Notes: generated by a model not told the origin, from the letters alone. A stretch of DNA of 14,016 nt from an uncultured Collinsella sp. (GCA_937981515.1 CALJNY010000130.1:1-14016), one strand, 5' to 3'. Numbered from the stretch's first letter, positions 5,973 to 13,465 are shown. Numbers and translations: made by a program.

Positions 5973-6192
5973 ATGTCTCGACCTGTAACAGTAAGAGGGT
6001 TATTCCTCCCCTATCTGTTACAGATCGAGATGTTTCGCAGAAACCCCCGCTTACGTCTCATTCTGTAACAGTAAGAACGGTTTTCAGCCTCTTCGTGTTA
6101 CGGATCGAGATGTTATCGGCCTTCCCTTGGCAATGTTTCGATCTGTAACTATAAGGAGGGTCTTCAGCCCACTCGTGTTACGGATCGAGACA
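5973..6192. repeat. three-unit palindromic array with an exact 80-bp period
   Basis: Units at 5973-6032, 6053-6112 and 6133-6192 are each 60 nt and are separated by two dissimilar 20-nt stretches. Counted by hand, identities are about 45/60 (1 vs 2), 46/60 (2 vs 3) and 42/60 (1 vs 3). Each unit is an interrupted palindrome: a TCTCGA-xCTGTAAC left arm and a GTTAC-xGATCGAGA right arm flank a variable centre. Register is kept to the base, and differences are substitutions, not indels. No ORF explains it. The repeats are too long and degenerate, and the spacers too short, for a CRISPR array. Confidence 0.85.
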
Positions 6193-6245
6193 AACCTGAA
6201 GCTTGGTTGGCGCCAAACACGCTGACTTATCGACATAAATAGAAA

Positions 6246-6276
6246 CGGGCCCTGTCCCACAAGGAAACAGAGCCCG
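6246..6276 (-). terminator. intrinsic terminator after tRNA-Thr(UGU)
   Basis: CGGGCCCTGT (6246-6255) pairs with ACAGAGCCCG (6267-6276) with one mismatch and an 11-nt loop. On the minus strand it is followed by TTTCTATTTATG. It starts 10 nt past the tRNA end. Confidence 0.8.
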
Positions 6277-6285
6277 AAACTCTCA

Positions 6286-6360
6286 TGGAGCCAGTGACAG
6301 GAATCGAACCTGCAACCCACTGATTACAAATCAGTTGCGCTACCGTTGCGCCACACTGGC
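6286..6360 (-). tRNA. tRNA-Thr (anticodon TGT)
   Basis: A 75-nt cloverleaf with encoded CCA. Acceptor GCCAGTG pairs with CACTGGC, and anticodon stem ACTGA/TCAGT encloses loop TTTGTAA. It reads ACA and complements the GGT isoacceptor at 5305-5380. It is a single-gene unit with its own terminator. Confidence 0.96.
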
Positions 6361-6390
6361 ACACTTGGCGCTTTCACGCGAAGCGAGTTA

Positions 6391-6419
6391 AGAATAAAGG
6401 AATTGCGGACGGGGCGCAA
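6391..6419 (-). promoter_or_regulatory. possible promoter of tRNA-Thr(UGU)
   Basis: On the minus strand TTGCGC and TATTCT (6391-6396) are 17 nt apart and place a start near 6384, about 24 nt before the tRNA. Matches to consensus are modest (3/6 and 4/6). TATAAC (6433-6438) further upstream is an alternative. Confidence 0.3.
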
Positions 6420-6512
6420 CAGGCCGCACGGCGTTATACAAATATGCAAAATCCAGCAACAACGCGTACCAGGCCCGTTCATTTCTGTCAGTGCGCCCTC
6501 AATCTTAAAACC

Positions 6513-6575
6513 ATTCGCCAGAACGAATAGTTTTAATTACAATTGCTATATATAAAACTATTCGTTCTGGCGAAG
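6513..6575 (+). promoter_or_regulatory. 22-bp perfect inverted repeat, likely operator of the HTH-HipA gene
   Basis: Arms at 6514-6535 and 6553-6574 are exact reverse complements separated by 17 AT-rich bases. Each arm is also close to a dyad of its own: ATTCG-N6-CGAAT at 6513-6528, and ATTCG-N6-CGAA(G) at 6560-6575. The two dyad centres are 47 bp apart. A -10-like TATAAA (6551-6556) lies between the dyads, without a good -35. The right arm ends 10 nt before the start codon, so a bound repressor would block this promoter. Autoregulation by the HTH domain is an inference. Confidence 0.7.
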
Positions 6576-6584
6576 GGTTTCGCG

Positions 6585-7925
6585 ATGCTTACTACCAAAG
6601 AAGCCGCCGAGCTGCTCGGCATCACTCCGCGCAGGGTGCATGAGCTCATAAAAAACGGAGCACTTGAGGCCCGCAAGGCTTCTGGTGTATGGCTCATCGA
6701 CAAAGACAGCGTCGACACGCGACTCCGCTCTGTGACCAAAACGGGGGGACGTCCCCGCCGCGGCCACGGTAAGAGCGAGATCGCGTTCACCCTCATGAAC
6801 CGCACGTACGAAGTCGCTCAGCTGGTCTACAGTACATCGCGAAAAGACTTTACCCACATCGGTGCCGACATCGATTACGCCCACGCCCCTATTGGAGTAT
6901 TTGGCCCTAATAGCCCCATATCGCTAGACTCCTTCCGCATCTGGTGGCGCGGCCGCGGTATCCCGCTCGCACGCATTGGGCTAGCCTCCCTGCTTGCAGA
7001 AGCCGCAGTCGATGTTCCCGATGAACTCGTCCAGCGAAATCTCGGCCTCTCCTTATCCGACCAGTATTGGATTAGGCCCCAAGGTTCCGGTCTCACCTGG
7101 GAGGATATCAACTTCTTCAATAACGCCTTTGATGACGTCTCGCTGTCCATTGCACCCTTTGCCCCAGAGGGAAAAGCGGCTGCCGCAAAGCCCGATAACA
7201 CCTCGGACGGCAATCTTCAAAAGTATTGGACGTGCGAGGGCGAACGTCGAATTCTGCATAAGGCAGGAGCGCACCTGGACCAGGAACCTTATAACGAGCT
7301 GGTGGCGACCGCGCTCCACCGTCGCATCCTAAACGCCTGCGATTATGTGCCTTACTCGCTCGAGGGCACGGGCACTTCCGCCCTGAGCACATGCGATGTC
7401 TTCTTAACTGATGAAGAAGAGTATGTCCCTGCGTTCTATGTAAACCAGCACGCAAACGCAGATGAACGGCTAACCGACTACGAGCGATATGTAGCAAACT
7501 GCGAGGAGCTCGGGGTGGCAGGCGTCAAGGATGCCCTTGACCGCATGATCGTATGTGACGACATCATTGCCAACTACGATCGTCATTGGCGCAACTTCGG
7601 CCTCGTGCGAAACGTCAACACGCAAGCTTGCAGACCTGCCCCCATCTTCGATTCGGGCTCATCGCTCTGGTGCAACATATCACTAGAGGAGCTTAGGGCG
7701 GGAGAGCACAGTTTTACCAGCGCACAATTTCATTCAAGCCCCGCCAAACAAATGTTGCTCGTCGAGGACATGGGCTGGTTTGGCTGCGACAAACTCGAAG
7801 GCTTCGTTGACGAGGCAATCGAGATTCTTTCCAGAAACGACGCGCTCACGGCAAGGCTGCCATATCTAAAAGAGGCGCTAACGTGGCGCCTCGAAAGAAT
7901 GATCGACATCGCTGAATGGAGTTAG
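6585..7925 (+). CDS. HTH domain - HipA-like kinase fusion protein
   Basis: A 446-residue protein. Residues 1-45 are an excisionase/MerR-type helix-turn-helix (LTTKEAAELLGITPRRVHELIKNG, then a GVWLIDKDSV wing). A middle region (about 67-200) has no motif I can name, although LSLSDQYW and TWEDINFF look conserved. The C-terminal half resembles the HipA Ser/Thr kinase fold: K226 in RRILHKAG as candidate ATP lysine, NYDRHWRNFG at 330-339 as catalytic loop (D332, N337), and D356 in APIFDSGSSLW as metal-binding aspartate. HipA proteins are toxin kinases usually paired with a separate HipB antitoxin; here the DNA-binding part is fused. Start ATG 6585 follows AAGGG by 7 nt; an upstream TTG (6543) would lie inside the operator. 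It is a single gene, convergent with yacP. Kinase activity and toxicity are inferred. Confidence 0.75.
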   Translation: MLTTKEAAELLGITPRRVHELIKNGALEARKASGVWLIDKDSVDTRLRSVTKTGGRPRRGHGKSEIAFTLMNRTYEVAQLVYSTSRKDFTHIGADIDYAHAPIGVFGPNSPISLDSFRIWWRGRGIPLARIGLASLLAEAAVDVPDELVQRNLGLSLSDQYWIRPQGSGLTWEDINFFNNAFDDVSLSIAPFAPEGKAAAAKPDNTSDGNLQKYWTCEGERRILHKAGAHLDQEPYNELVATALHRRILNACDYVPYSLEGTGTSALSTCDVFLTDEEEYVPAFYVNQHANADERLTDYERYVANCEELGVAGVKDALDRMIVCDDIIANYDRHWRNFGLVRNVNTQACRPAPIFDSGSSLWCNISLEELRAGEHSFTSAQFHSSPAKQMLLVEDMGWFGCDKLEGFVDEAIEILSRNDALTARLPYLKEALTWRLERMIDIAEWS

Positions 7926-7952
7926 CGAGGCAGCATTGCCCCGCCAACTTCC

Positions 7953-8630
7953 CTACCTCCCGCGCAGGGCCTTGAGCTTGGCCAGGGCATCGGGGCTCAG
8001 GCGACTGCCCAGAGTCATCTTGATTTGTGGAGCTTCCTCGGCCTCGTGCACGTCGTTGTCGATCTGTTTGATCTCGTCCACCAGCATACGGCTCGAGATG
8101 CGCGTAACACCCTTGCCCATGACGACGGCCTGGATCGTGCCGTCGCTCGACACCACGGAGCACGCGCGGCCTTCCTCGCGCGCCTCGATGCAGAGCTTCT
8201 GCACCACGGTATCGGCAGAGACGCCCGTCGGCGAGAACTCGATACGCACGCCGCGGGCCGGCAGGTTGGGGCGCTCGCTGGAGATATTGCCCGCGCCGTC
8301 AAACACGATCACAGCCTCGTAGCGGCCTTGGGCAAACGCGGCGACGTCGTTGATGAGCGCGGTGCGCGCCATATCGTGAACGTCGCTGGAATACGGATCG
8401 TCGGAATGGTCGTACACGAGCTTTTCGTAGCGCGGCGTGCAGTGGATCACGTTGTAACCGTCGACCACCAGCAGCTCGGGCTTATTGGAGTGCACCGTCG
8501 AGACTGGATCGGCGATGGCTTGCGCAAACGCATTGCCGCCCACGCCATAGGTCGCGGCCGAAACAATCGGCTTGGCCGAGCCCTCGCCAAAGCGCTTGGC
8601 CTTGGACTTGGCGCGGTTCTTCTTGGACAT
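7953..8630 (-). CDS. yacP: NYN-domain ribonuclease of the YacP/Rae1 family
   Basis: A 225-residue protein. After a basic, low-complexity N-terminus (1-50) comes an NYN (PIN-like) domain with the acidic metal-binding residues expected of the family: D57 and N60 in VVDGYNVIH, D111 in VIVFDGAGN, D140 in SADTVVQKL and D163 in VVSSDGTIQ. In Bacillus subtilis the relative Rae1 cleaves mRNA in the ribosomal A site. The start lies 3 nt past the rlmB stop, and its ribosome-binding site GGGGGAGGAG overlaps the last rlmB codons, so translation is coupled. The order cysS-rlmB-yacP matches the cysS-mrnC-rlmB-yacP order of Firmicutes, but no mini-RNase III gene (mrnC) is present between cysS and rlmB here. 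Confidence 0.88.
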   Translation of the reverse strand: MSKKNRAKSKAKRFGEGSAKPIVSAATYGVGGNAFAQAIADPVSTVHSNKPELLVVDGYNVIHCTPRYEKLVYDHSDDPYSSDVHDMARTALINDVAAFAQGRYEAVIVFDGAGNISSERPNLPARGVRIEFSPTGVSADTVVQKLCIEAREEGRACSVVSSDGTIQAVVMGKGVTRISSRMLVDEIKQIDNDVHEAEEAPQIKMTLGSRLSPDALAKLKALRGR

Positions 8631-8633
8631 GCG

Positions 8634-9548
8634 CTACTCCTCCCCCATGAGCTCGCCGGCATTGCGGCGCAGCCACTCAAAGCACAGCGCGGTGGTCGCC
8701 TGGGCCACGTTGAGACTCTCGGTCATGCCGCGCTGGGGAAGCTTGGTCAAAAAGTCGCATTTCTCGAGCACCAGGCGCGAGATGCCGTCGCCCTCGGAGC
8801 CCATGACGAGCGCCACGCGGCCCTCGAAGGGAGCATCCCAGCAGCTGCCCTCGGCGTGCTCGGAAGCGCCACCCACCCAAAAGCCGGCGGCCTTGAGGTC
8901 ATCGAGCGCACGGGCAATGTTGGGAACCTGCGCGATGGGCAGGTGCATGACGGCGCCGGCAGAAGTCTTATAGCTGCCGACGGTCACACCGGCGGCGCGC
9001 TTGTTGGCGATGACGACGCCGGCCGCGCCCACGACCTCGGCGGAGCGCGCGATGGCGCCAAAGTTGCCGTCGTCGGTCACATGGTCGAGCACGACGACGA
9101 GCGCCGGGCCGTCGCCCGCACGGTCGAGGATATCGGCAACATCGGCATAGGGGAAGTTGCCAACCTCGAGCGCAATGCCCTGGTGAGCGCCATGGCTCGA
9201 CAGTGCATCGAGCTGCGCGCGCGGCACATACTTAATGCGGACACCCGCAGCATTGAGGTCGTCGACCAGGCGCGACAAGGCGGCATCGCGCTCCCCGCCC
9301 TCGGCAATGAGCGCGCACTTGACGGGAAAGCCGGTACGCAGCGCCTCGGCGGCAGCACGGCGACCTTCGATAAACTCGCCCTTGGGAACCTGGACGTTAT
9401 CGCGGCTACGCTCGCGCTGCGGGCGAGCAGCCTGTGAGCGCTCGCGCTGGCTCTTGGGAGCGGCAGCGCGGTCGTTGCGGCGAATCGGACGCGAGCCAGA
9501 AGCAGCCTGCTTGCCTCCACGCGATGCACGCTTGCGATTGTCGGCCAT
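8634..9548 (-). CDS. rlmB: 23S rRNA (guanosine-2'-O)-methyltransferase RlmB (TrmH/SpoU family)
   Basis: A 304-residue SPOUT methyltransferase that would methylate a ribose 2'-OH in 23S rRNA (G2251 in E. coli) using SAM. A basic Arg/Ala/Ser-rich tail (1-55) precedes the substrate-binding domain (GEFIEGRRAAAEAL). The three SpoU motifs follow: DHVTDDGNFGAIARSA at 155-170, ALVMGSEGDGIS at 246-257 and LPQRGMTESLNVAQA at 270-284. ATG 9548 is chosen because AGGAGG lies 7 nt upstream; a longer frame starting at 9569 would read through that site. Target specificity within the family is inferred from gene context. Confidence 0.9.
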   Translation of the reverse strand: MADNRKRASRGGKQAASGSRPIRRNDRAAAPKSQRERSQAARPQRERSRDNVQVPKGEFIEGRRAAAEALRTGFPVKCALIAEGGERDAALSRLVDDLNAAGVRIKYVPRAQLDALSSHGAHQGIALEVGNFPYADVADILDRAGDGPALVVVLDHVTDDGNFGAIARSAEVVGAAGVVIANKRAAGVTVGSYKTSAGAVMHLPIAQVPNIARALDDLKAAGFWVGGASEHAEGSCWDAPFEGRVALVMGSEGDGISRLVLEKCDFLTKLPQRGMTESLNVAQATTALCFEWLRRNAGELMGEE

Positions 9549-9590
9549 AAAGCGACCTCCTAAATACAACTATCAAATGAAACAAATAGA

Positions 9591-9693
9591 CCGACCGCCC
9601 GAGGTGCGGCAGATTGCCTTGAAAGAGGAGGGCATTGACCTTGAGGTCATGCCCGACGATTGAAAGGCAAGGTGCCGTGGCTCGGGCGGTCGG
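9591..9693. repeat. 103-nt rod-like palindrome between cysS and rlmB
   Basis: Perfect 13-bp outer arms CCGACCGCCCGAG (9591-9603) and its complement (9681-9693) share one axis with three inner stems. These are TGCCG/CGGCA, an AAGGCA/TGCCTT pair and a GGGCATTGACC/GGTCATGCCC hairpin, separated by near-symmetric internal loops. On the minus strand (cysS to rlmB) the last arm is followed by a T-rich stretch. It may work as a cysS terminator or attenuator, or be an inserted palindromic repeat. CCCAAGCACCC just beside it also occurs in the palindrome at 827-926. Confidence 0.7.
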
Positions 9694-9715
9694 GTGCTTG
9701 GGAAACCCGCGGGGA

Positions 9716-11182
9716 TTAGAGAGATTTGATACGGGTGCCGGCGGCGGTATCCTCGATGGTGAGGCCCAGGTCCTTGAGCTGGTCGCGGATGGCGTCGGCC
9801 AGATCCCAGTTCTTGGCGGCGCGGGCTTCGGCGCGGGCCTCGAGAATCTTGGCAGCGGCCTCGTCCACGTCGTCACCCGTATAGGCGACCAAACCGGCGG
9901 CAACGCCCAGCAGGCCCAGCGGCAGCTCGACCTTGGGCTCGGGGAGCTCAACGCCAAGCGTATCGAGCAGCTCGGCCAGCGTGTCGGCGGCGGCAAGCGC
10001 GGCGGCCTTGTCGGCAGCGTCGCCCGCCTGCTCCAGGTACTGGTTGCACTCGGTCACAAAGCCAAAGACGGCACCCATGGCACCAGCGGTGTTAAAGTCG
10101 TCGTCCATGCACTCCTTAAAGGTGGCACGGGTCTCGGCGGCCTTGGCGGCAAACGCCTCGGCGGCAGCCGCATCGGCATCGGCCATCGCATGGTTCGCGG
10201 CCCAGCGCAGGTTCTCGACCGTACCGGCGATACGCGTGAGCGAGTTCTCGGCACCCTCCAGGCGCTCCCAAGAAAAGTCGAGCGGCGAGCGATAGCTCGT
10301 CTGCAACATCAGCAGACGCAGGGCCGCGGCAGAGTGCTGCTCGAGGACCTCGGCCAGCGTAAAGAAGTTGCCGAGCGACTTGGACATCTTCTCGCCGTCG
10401 ACCAGCAGCATGCCCGTGTGCATCCAGGTGTTGGAGAAACCCTGGTGCCAGGCGCAGGTGGCCTGGGCGCACTCGTTCTCGTGATGCGGGAAGGCAAGGT
10501 CGGAGCCGCCGCCATGAATGTCAATCGGAGTGCCCAGGTAGCGGTGTACCATGGCGGCGCACTCGGTGTGCCAACCGGGACGGCCCTCGCCCCAGGGGCT
10601 CGGCCAGCTGGGCTCGCCGGGCTTGGCGGCCTTCCATAGGGCAAAGTCGAGCGGGTCGTTCTTGTCCTCGTTCTCCTCGATGCGCGCACCCACCATAAGG
10701 TCGTCGATGTTGCGGCCCGAGACTTGGCCGTAGTTGGGATCGCTGCGCACGGCAAAGTACACGTCGCCGTTATCGGCGGCATAGGCATGGCCCTGCTCGA
10801 TGAGCGTCTTGATCATGGCGATCATGGGGCCGATCTCCTTGGTGGCGCGAGGACGCACATCGGGATCGAGCACGTTGGCGGCGCGCATAACGCCGATAAA
10901 CTTGTCAGAGAACTCCGTCGCAACCTCGACGGCGGTACGGCCCTGCTCGTTGTCGCGCTTGATTATCTTGTCATCGACATCGGTGAGGTTCTGGGCGAAT
11001 GTGACCTCGTAGCCGCTCGCGATGAGCCAGCGACGAATCACGTCAAAGCTGATGAACGTGCGGGCGTTGCCGATGTGGATGTTGTCGTAGACCGTGGGGC
11101 CGCACACGTACATGCGGACCTTTCCGGACTCGATGGGCTGGAACTCTTCCTTTTTATGGGTAGCGCTGTTGTAGATACGCAT
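9716..11182 (-). CDS. cysS: cysteinyl-tRNA synthetase
   Basis: A 488-residue class I synthetase that charges tRNA-Cys. The HIGH motif is HIGN at 36-39 and the KMSKS loop is at 265-269. Zinc ligands that select cysteine are in place: C27 in YVCGPTVYD, C208 in GWHTECAAM, and H233 and E237 in FPHHENE. The C-terminal helical and anticodon-binding region carries Ala-rich stretches and ends at full length. The ATG lies 3 nt past the ispF stop, so it is cotranscribed with the isoprenoid genes. The long palindrome downstream may separate it from rlmB. Confidence 0.97.
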   Translation of the reverse strand: MRIYNSATHKKEEFQPIESGKVRMYVCGPTVYDNIHIGNARTFISFDVIRRWLIASGYEVTFAQNLTDVDDKIIKRDNEQGRTAVEVATEFSDKFIGVMRAANVLDPDVRPRATKEIGPMIAMIKTLIEQGHAYAADNGDVYFAVRSDPNYGQVSGRNIDDLMVGARIEENEDKNDPLDFALWKAAKPGEPSWPSPWGEGRPGWHTECAAMVHRYLGTPIDIHGGGSDLAFPHHENECAQATCAWHQGFSNTWMHTGMLLVDGEKMSKSLGNFFTLAEVLEQHSAAALRLLMLQTSYRSPLDFSWERLEGAENSLTRIAGTVENLRWAANHAMADADAAAAEAFAAKAAETRATFKECMDDDFNTAGAMGAVFGFVTECNQYLEQAGDAADKAAALAAADTLAELLDTLGVELPEPKVELPLGLLGVAAGLVAYTGDDVDEAAAKILEARAEARAAKNWDLADAIRDQLKDLGLTIEDTAAGTRIKSL

Positions 11183-11185
11183 TCG

Positions 11186-11680
11186 TTACTCCTTAACGGT
11201 TTTCTGTAGCAGGCAGACGGCCCAGGCGCCGATTCCCTCGCCCTGGCCTTCCCAACCGAGCTTTTCGGTCGTAGTGGCGGCGACGCCCACGTTTTCGACG
11301 TCAACACCCAGGGCATGGGCAAGGTTGGCGCGCATGGCATCGCGGTGCGGGGTGATCTTAGGCTGCTGGCAGGCAATGGTGCAATCGGCATCGACAAACT
11401 CGAAGCCCAGCTCGCGCGCATAGTCCATCACGCGAGCGAGCAGCACCATCGAATCGGCACCCTCATAGGCGGGGTCGGTATCGGGGAATAGCTTGCCGAT
11501 GTCTCCCCCGCGGCAGGCGCCCAGAATGGCGTCGGCCAAGGCGTGCGCGAGCACATCGGCATCCGAGTGGCCCAGCAGGCCGCGCTCGTAGGGAATGTCG
11601 ACACCGCCGATGATACATCGACGCCCCTCCACCAGACGGTGAACGTCGTAGCCATGGCCAATGCGCAGGTTACTGAACAT
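11186..11680 (-). CDS. ispF: 2-C-methyl-D-erythritol 2,4-cyclodiphosphate synthase
   Basis: A 164-residue IspF, the fifth enzyme of the MEP isoprenoid pathway. It cyclises CDP-methylerythritol 2-phosphate with release of CMP and is usually a trimer. Zinc ligands D12 and H14 are in GHGYDVHRL and H46 is in GHSDADVLAHAL. The C-terminal TTTEKLGWEGQGEGIGAWAV is the family signature. It overlaps ispD by 11 nt and ends 3 nt before cysS. The enzyme of the intervening step, IspE, is not in this window. Confidence 0.97.
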   Translation of the reverse strand: MFSNLRIGHGYDVHRLVEGRRCIIGGVDIPYERGLLGHSDADVLAHALADAILGACRGGDIGKLFPDTDPAYEGADSMVLLARVMDYARELGFEFVDADCTIACQQPKITPHRDAMRANLAHALGVDVENVGVAATTTEKLGWEGQGEGIGAWAVCLLQKTVKE

Positions 11681-12398
11681 GGGGAAGGTCCTCTCCCTCG
11701 GCCATGCGACCGAGCAGAATCGCGGTTACGGGACGCAGGTCCTCGGGCACCGTCACCTTAAGGTTATCGCGCGGGCTCTGGACACAGCGGACGCGCCCGC
11801 CCATGCGCTCGACCAGCGACGAATCATCGGTGCCGATAAAGCCCTCGGCAATGGCTGCAGCGTGGGCGCGCTTCATAGCATCGACGCTAAAGATCTGCGG
11901 CGTCTGCGCAGCCCAGTACAGCTCGCGCGGCGGCGTCTCGACGATGTTGTCGCCATCGACGATCTTGAGCGTGTCGATCGCGGGCTGACCGCACACGACA
12001 CCGTCGAGGGCGCGGTCGCCCACAAGCACGTCGATCGCGTGGTCGATGGCCTCGGTCGTAATGAGCGGACGAGCACCATCGTGAATGGCGACGTATTCAA
12101 AGCCCGCCTGAACCGCATGCACGCCGGCACGGGTGGAATCCTGGCGGGTATCGCCGGCATCGGCAAAGCTGATGGGCGTGTCATAGTCAAACGGGTCGAT
12201 GGCCAGGCGGCGCATCTCGGCACGACGCTCGGCAGGGCAAACCACGACGATGTGGCCGACCTTATCGCTCCGATCGAACGCGCGGATGGACCAGCTCATG
12301 AGCGGACGGCCCGCCACGTTAACGAGCTGCTTGCCGCCGGGATTTCCAAAGCGCTGGCCGCTGCCGCCGGCAACGACCACGGCGCATACGGGCGCCAT
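11670..12398 (-). CDS. ispD: 2-C-methyl-D-erythritol 4-phosphate cytidylyltransferase
   Basis: A 242-residue IspD, which joins CTP and MEP to form CDP-methylerythritol. The nucleotide-binding loop AGGSGQRFG (10-18) is followed by K23 in GGKQ. HDGARPL at 106-112, TPQIF at 166-170, TDDSSLVE at 190-197 and NLKVTVPEDL at 212-221 are all family motifs. Its ATG shares one base with the disA stop (TAATG) and its 3' end overlaps ispF by 11 nt, so the three genes are translationally coupled. GGGGAA precedes the start. The short tail after residue 225 is unremarkable. Confidence 0.96.
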   Translation of the reverse strand: MAPVCAVVVAGGSGQRFGNPGGKQLVNVAGRPLMSWSIRAFDRSDKVGHIVVVCPAERRAEMRRLAIDPFDYDTPISFADAGDTRQDSTRAGVHAVQAGFEYVAIHDGARPLITTEAIDHAIDVLVGDRALDGVVCGQPAIDTLKIVDGDNIVETPPRELYWAAQTPQIFSVDAMKRAHAAAIAEGFIGTDDSSLVERMGGRVRCVQSPRDNLKVTVPEDLRPVTAILLGRMAEGEDLPHVQ

Positions 12399-13465
12399 TA
12401 TGCGTTCCCCTGTTTGGTGCCCTTCATGCGGTACAGCGAGTCCGCAAGAATGGCAGGGTTGTTGACGCCAAAGTCGCCCAAGCGCTCCGGATCCTCGCTG
12501 ATGTCATCCATGAGCTCCTGCAGCGAGCCGTACTCGTCGACGATCTTCTCGGCCACGCCGTCGCGCACGACGGACACGCGCGAAAGCGTGCGCAGGCCCA
12601 GCGGCGTCATGACGGAGTCCTCGTCCAAGTCGTCATAGCCCAGAACTGCCGCCACGTGCTGCGGGTCGGACAGGTCCTTAGGCGTCATACGGGCAAGCTC
12701 AGCGCGAATCTTCTCGGCGTTGGCCTCAGAGGAATCGCTTGCGTAGTCGCGGATCATCAAGTCGTATTCGGTATCCATGCTGGAGCCCGCGAGCTGCTCG
12801 AGCTGCATCTGCACGAGCTTGCCCTGGTTACCCAGCTTGACGATGCAATCCTTAAGCTCGGTCTTTGCCTGTTGCATGATCTCGAAACTCGAGAAGATGC
12901 CGGTGATGTCGGCGAGCGTGACGTAGTCGTCGAGCTCAAGGGCCGTCAGGCGCAGCAGGGAGCGATCGAGCGACTGACGGGTAGTCTGGAGCGTGGCGAC
13001 GAGCTGGTTGACCGAGCTCATGATGGTGGTGACGGGCTGGATCTCGTAGCTCTTGCCGTGGACGTACACGTTGACGACGGCACGACGAGCCGAAACCGAG
13101 ATCACGATGGCGTCGGTGAGCACCGACATGCGAGCGGCAGTACGGTGACGCATGCCCGTCTCACTCGTGGCGAGCGAGGGATCGGGATTGAGGTGGAAGT
13201 TGGCACGCAGGATCTGGGTGAGGTCGCCATCGATAACGATGGCACCGTCCATCTTGGAGAGCTCGAACAGGCGGTTCGAGGTAAACGAAATGTTGAGCGG
13301 GAAGCCGTCGTTACCGGCGGCGAGCACGTTTTCGGTGTCGCCGACGCAGATAAGGGCGCCCAGGTGACCGGCAATGATCATGTCGAGGGCGGTGCGGATC
13401 GGCTGACCGGGGGCAGTCAGGCGGATGGCCTGTTCCATACGCTTTTGCAGCTCGTTCTTATCCAA
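12398..13465 (-). CDS. disA: DNA integrity scanning diadenylate cyclase DisA
   Basis: A 355-residue DisA, which makes cyclic di-AMP from two ATP and, in Bacillus, scans DNA and pauses at branched structures. The N-terminal DAC domain carries the DGA motif at 73-75 and RHR-T at 106-109 (GMRHRTAAR). A helical linker follows at about 140-280, then a C-terminal HhH DNA-binding region (LGLRTLSRVSVVRDGVAEKIVDEYGSL, about 288-314). The start is TTG at 13465: no in-frame ATG exists before the upstream stop, and GGGAG lies 7 nt upstream of TTG. It leads the operon; radA, often upstream of disA, is absent here. No clear promoter was found upstream. Confidence 0.93.
   Translation of the reverse strand: MDKNELQKRMEQAIRLTAPGQPIRTALDMIIAGHLGALICVGDTENVLAAGNDGFPLNISFTSNRLFELSKMDGAIVIDGDLTQILRANFHLNPDPSLATSETGMRHRTAARMSVLTDAIVISVSARRAVVNVYVHGKSYEIQPVTTIMSSVNQLVATLQTTRQSLDRSLLRLTALELDDYVTLADITGIFSSFEIMQQAKTELKDCIVKLGNQGKLVQMQLEQLAGSSMDTEYDLMIRDYASDSSEANAEKIRAELARMTPKDLSDPQHVAAVLGYDDLDEDSVMTPLGLRTLSRVSVVRDGVAEKIVDEYGSLQELMDDISEDPERLGDFGVNNPAILADSLYRMKGTKQGNA

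Noticed and set aside
5801..6192. CRISPR array
   Set aside because: The repeats are either nested inverted copies or 60-nt units of about 75% identity with 20-nt spacers, and no cas gene is present in the window.
5801..6236. Chromosomal replication origin
   Set aside because: DnaA-box-like 9-mers occur, but there is no dnaA, dnaN or rpmH neighbour, the longer core is the conserved part, and no clear AT-rich unwinding region adjoins them.
6513..6575. Terminal inverted repeats of an insertion sequence
   Set aside because: The two arms are only 17 bp apart with no transposase between them, and the position just before a start codon fits an operator better.
7926..7947. Terminator between the HipA-like gene and yacP
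   Set aside because: A small GGCA/TGCC stem with flanking GCG/CGC exists, but no T-run follows on either strand.
8025..9437. 470-codon plus-strand open frame over yacP and rlmB
   Set aside because: It is antisense to two recognised genes and has His/Ala/Gly-rich shadow composition.
9549..9569. Longer rlmB start at 9569
   Set aside because: The extra codons would include the AGGAGG site that is well spaced for the ATG at 9548.
11661..12638. 325-codon plus-strand open frame over ispD and disA
   Set aside because: It is antisense to ispD and disA, whose motifs and overlaps are convincing.
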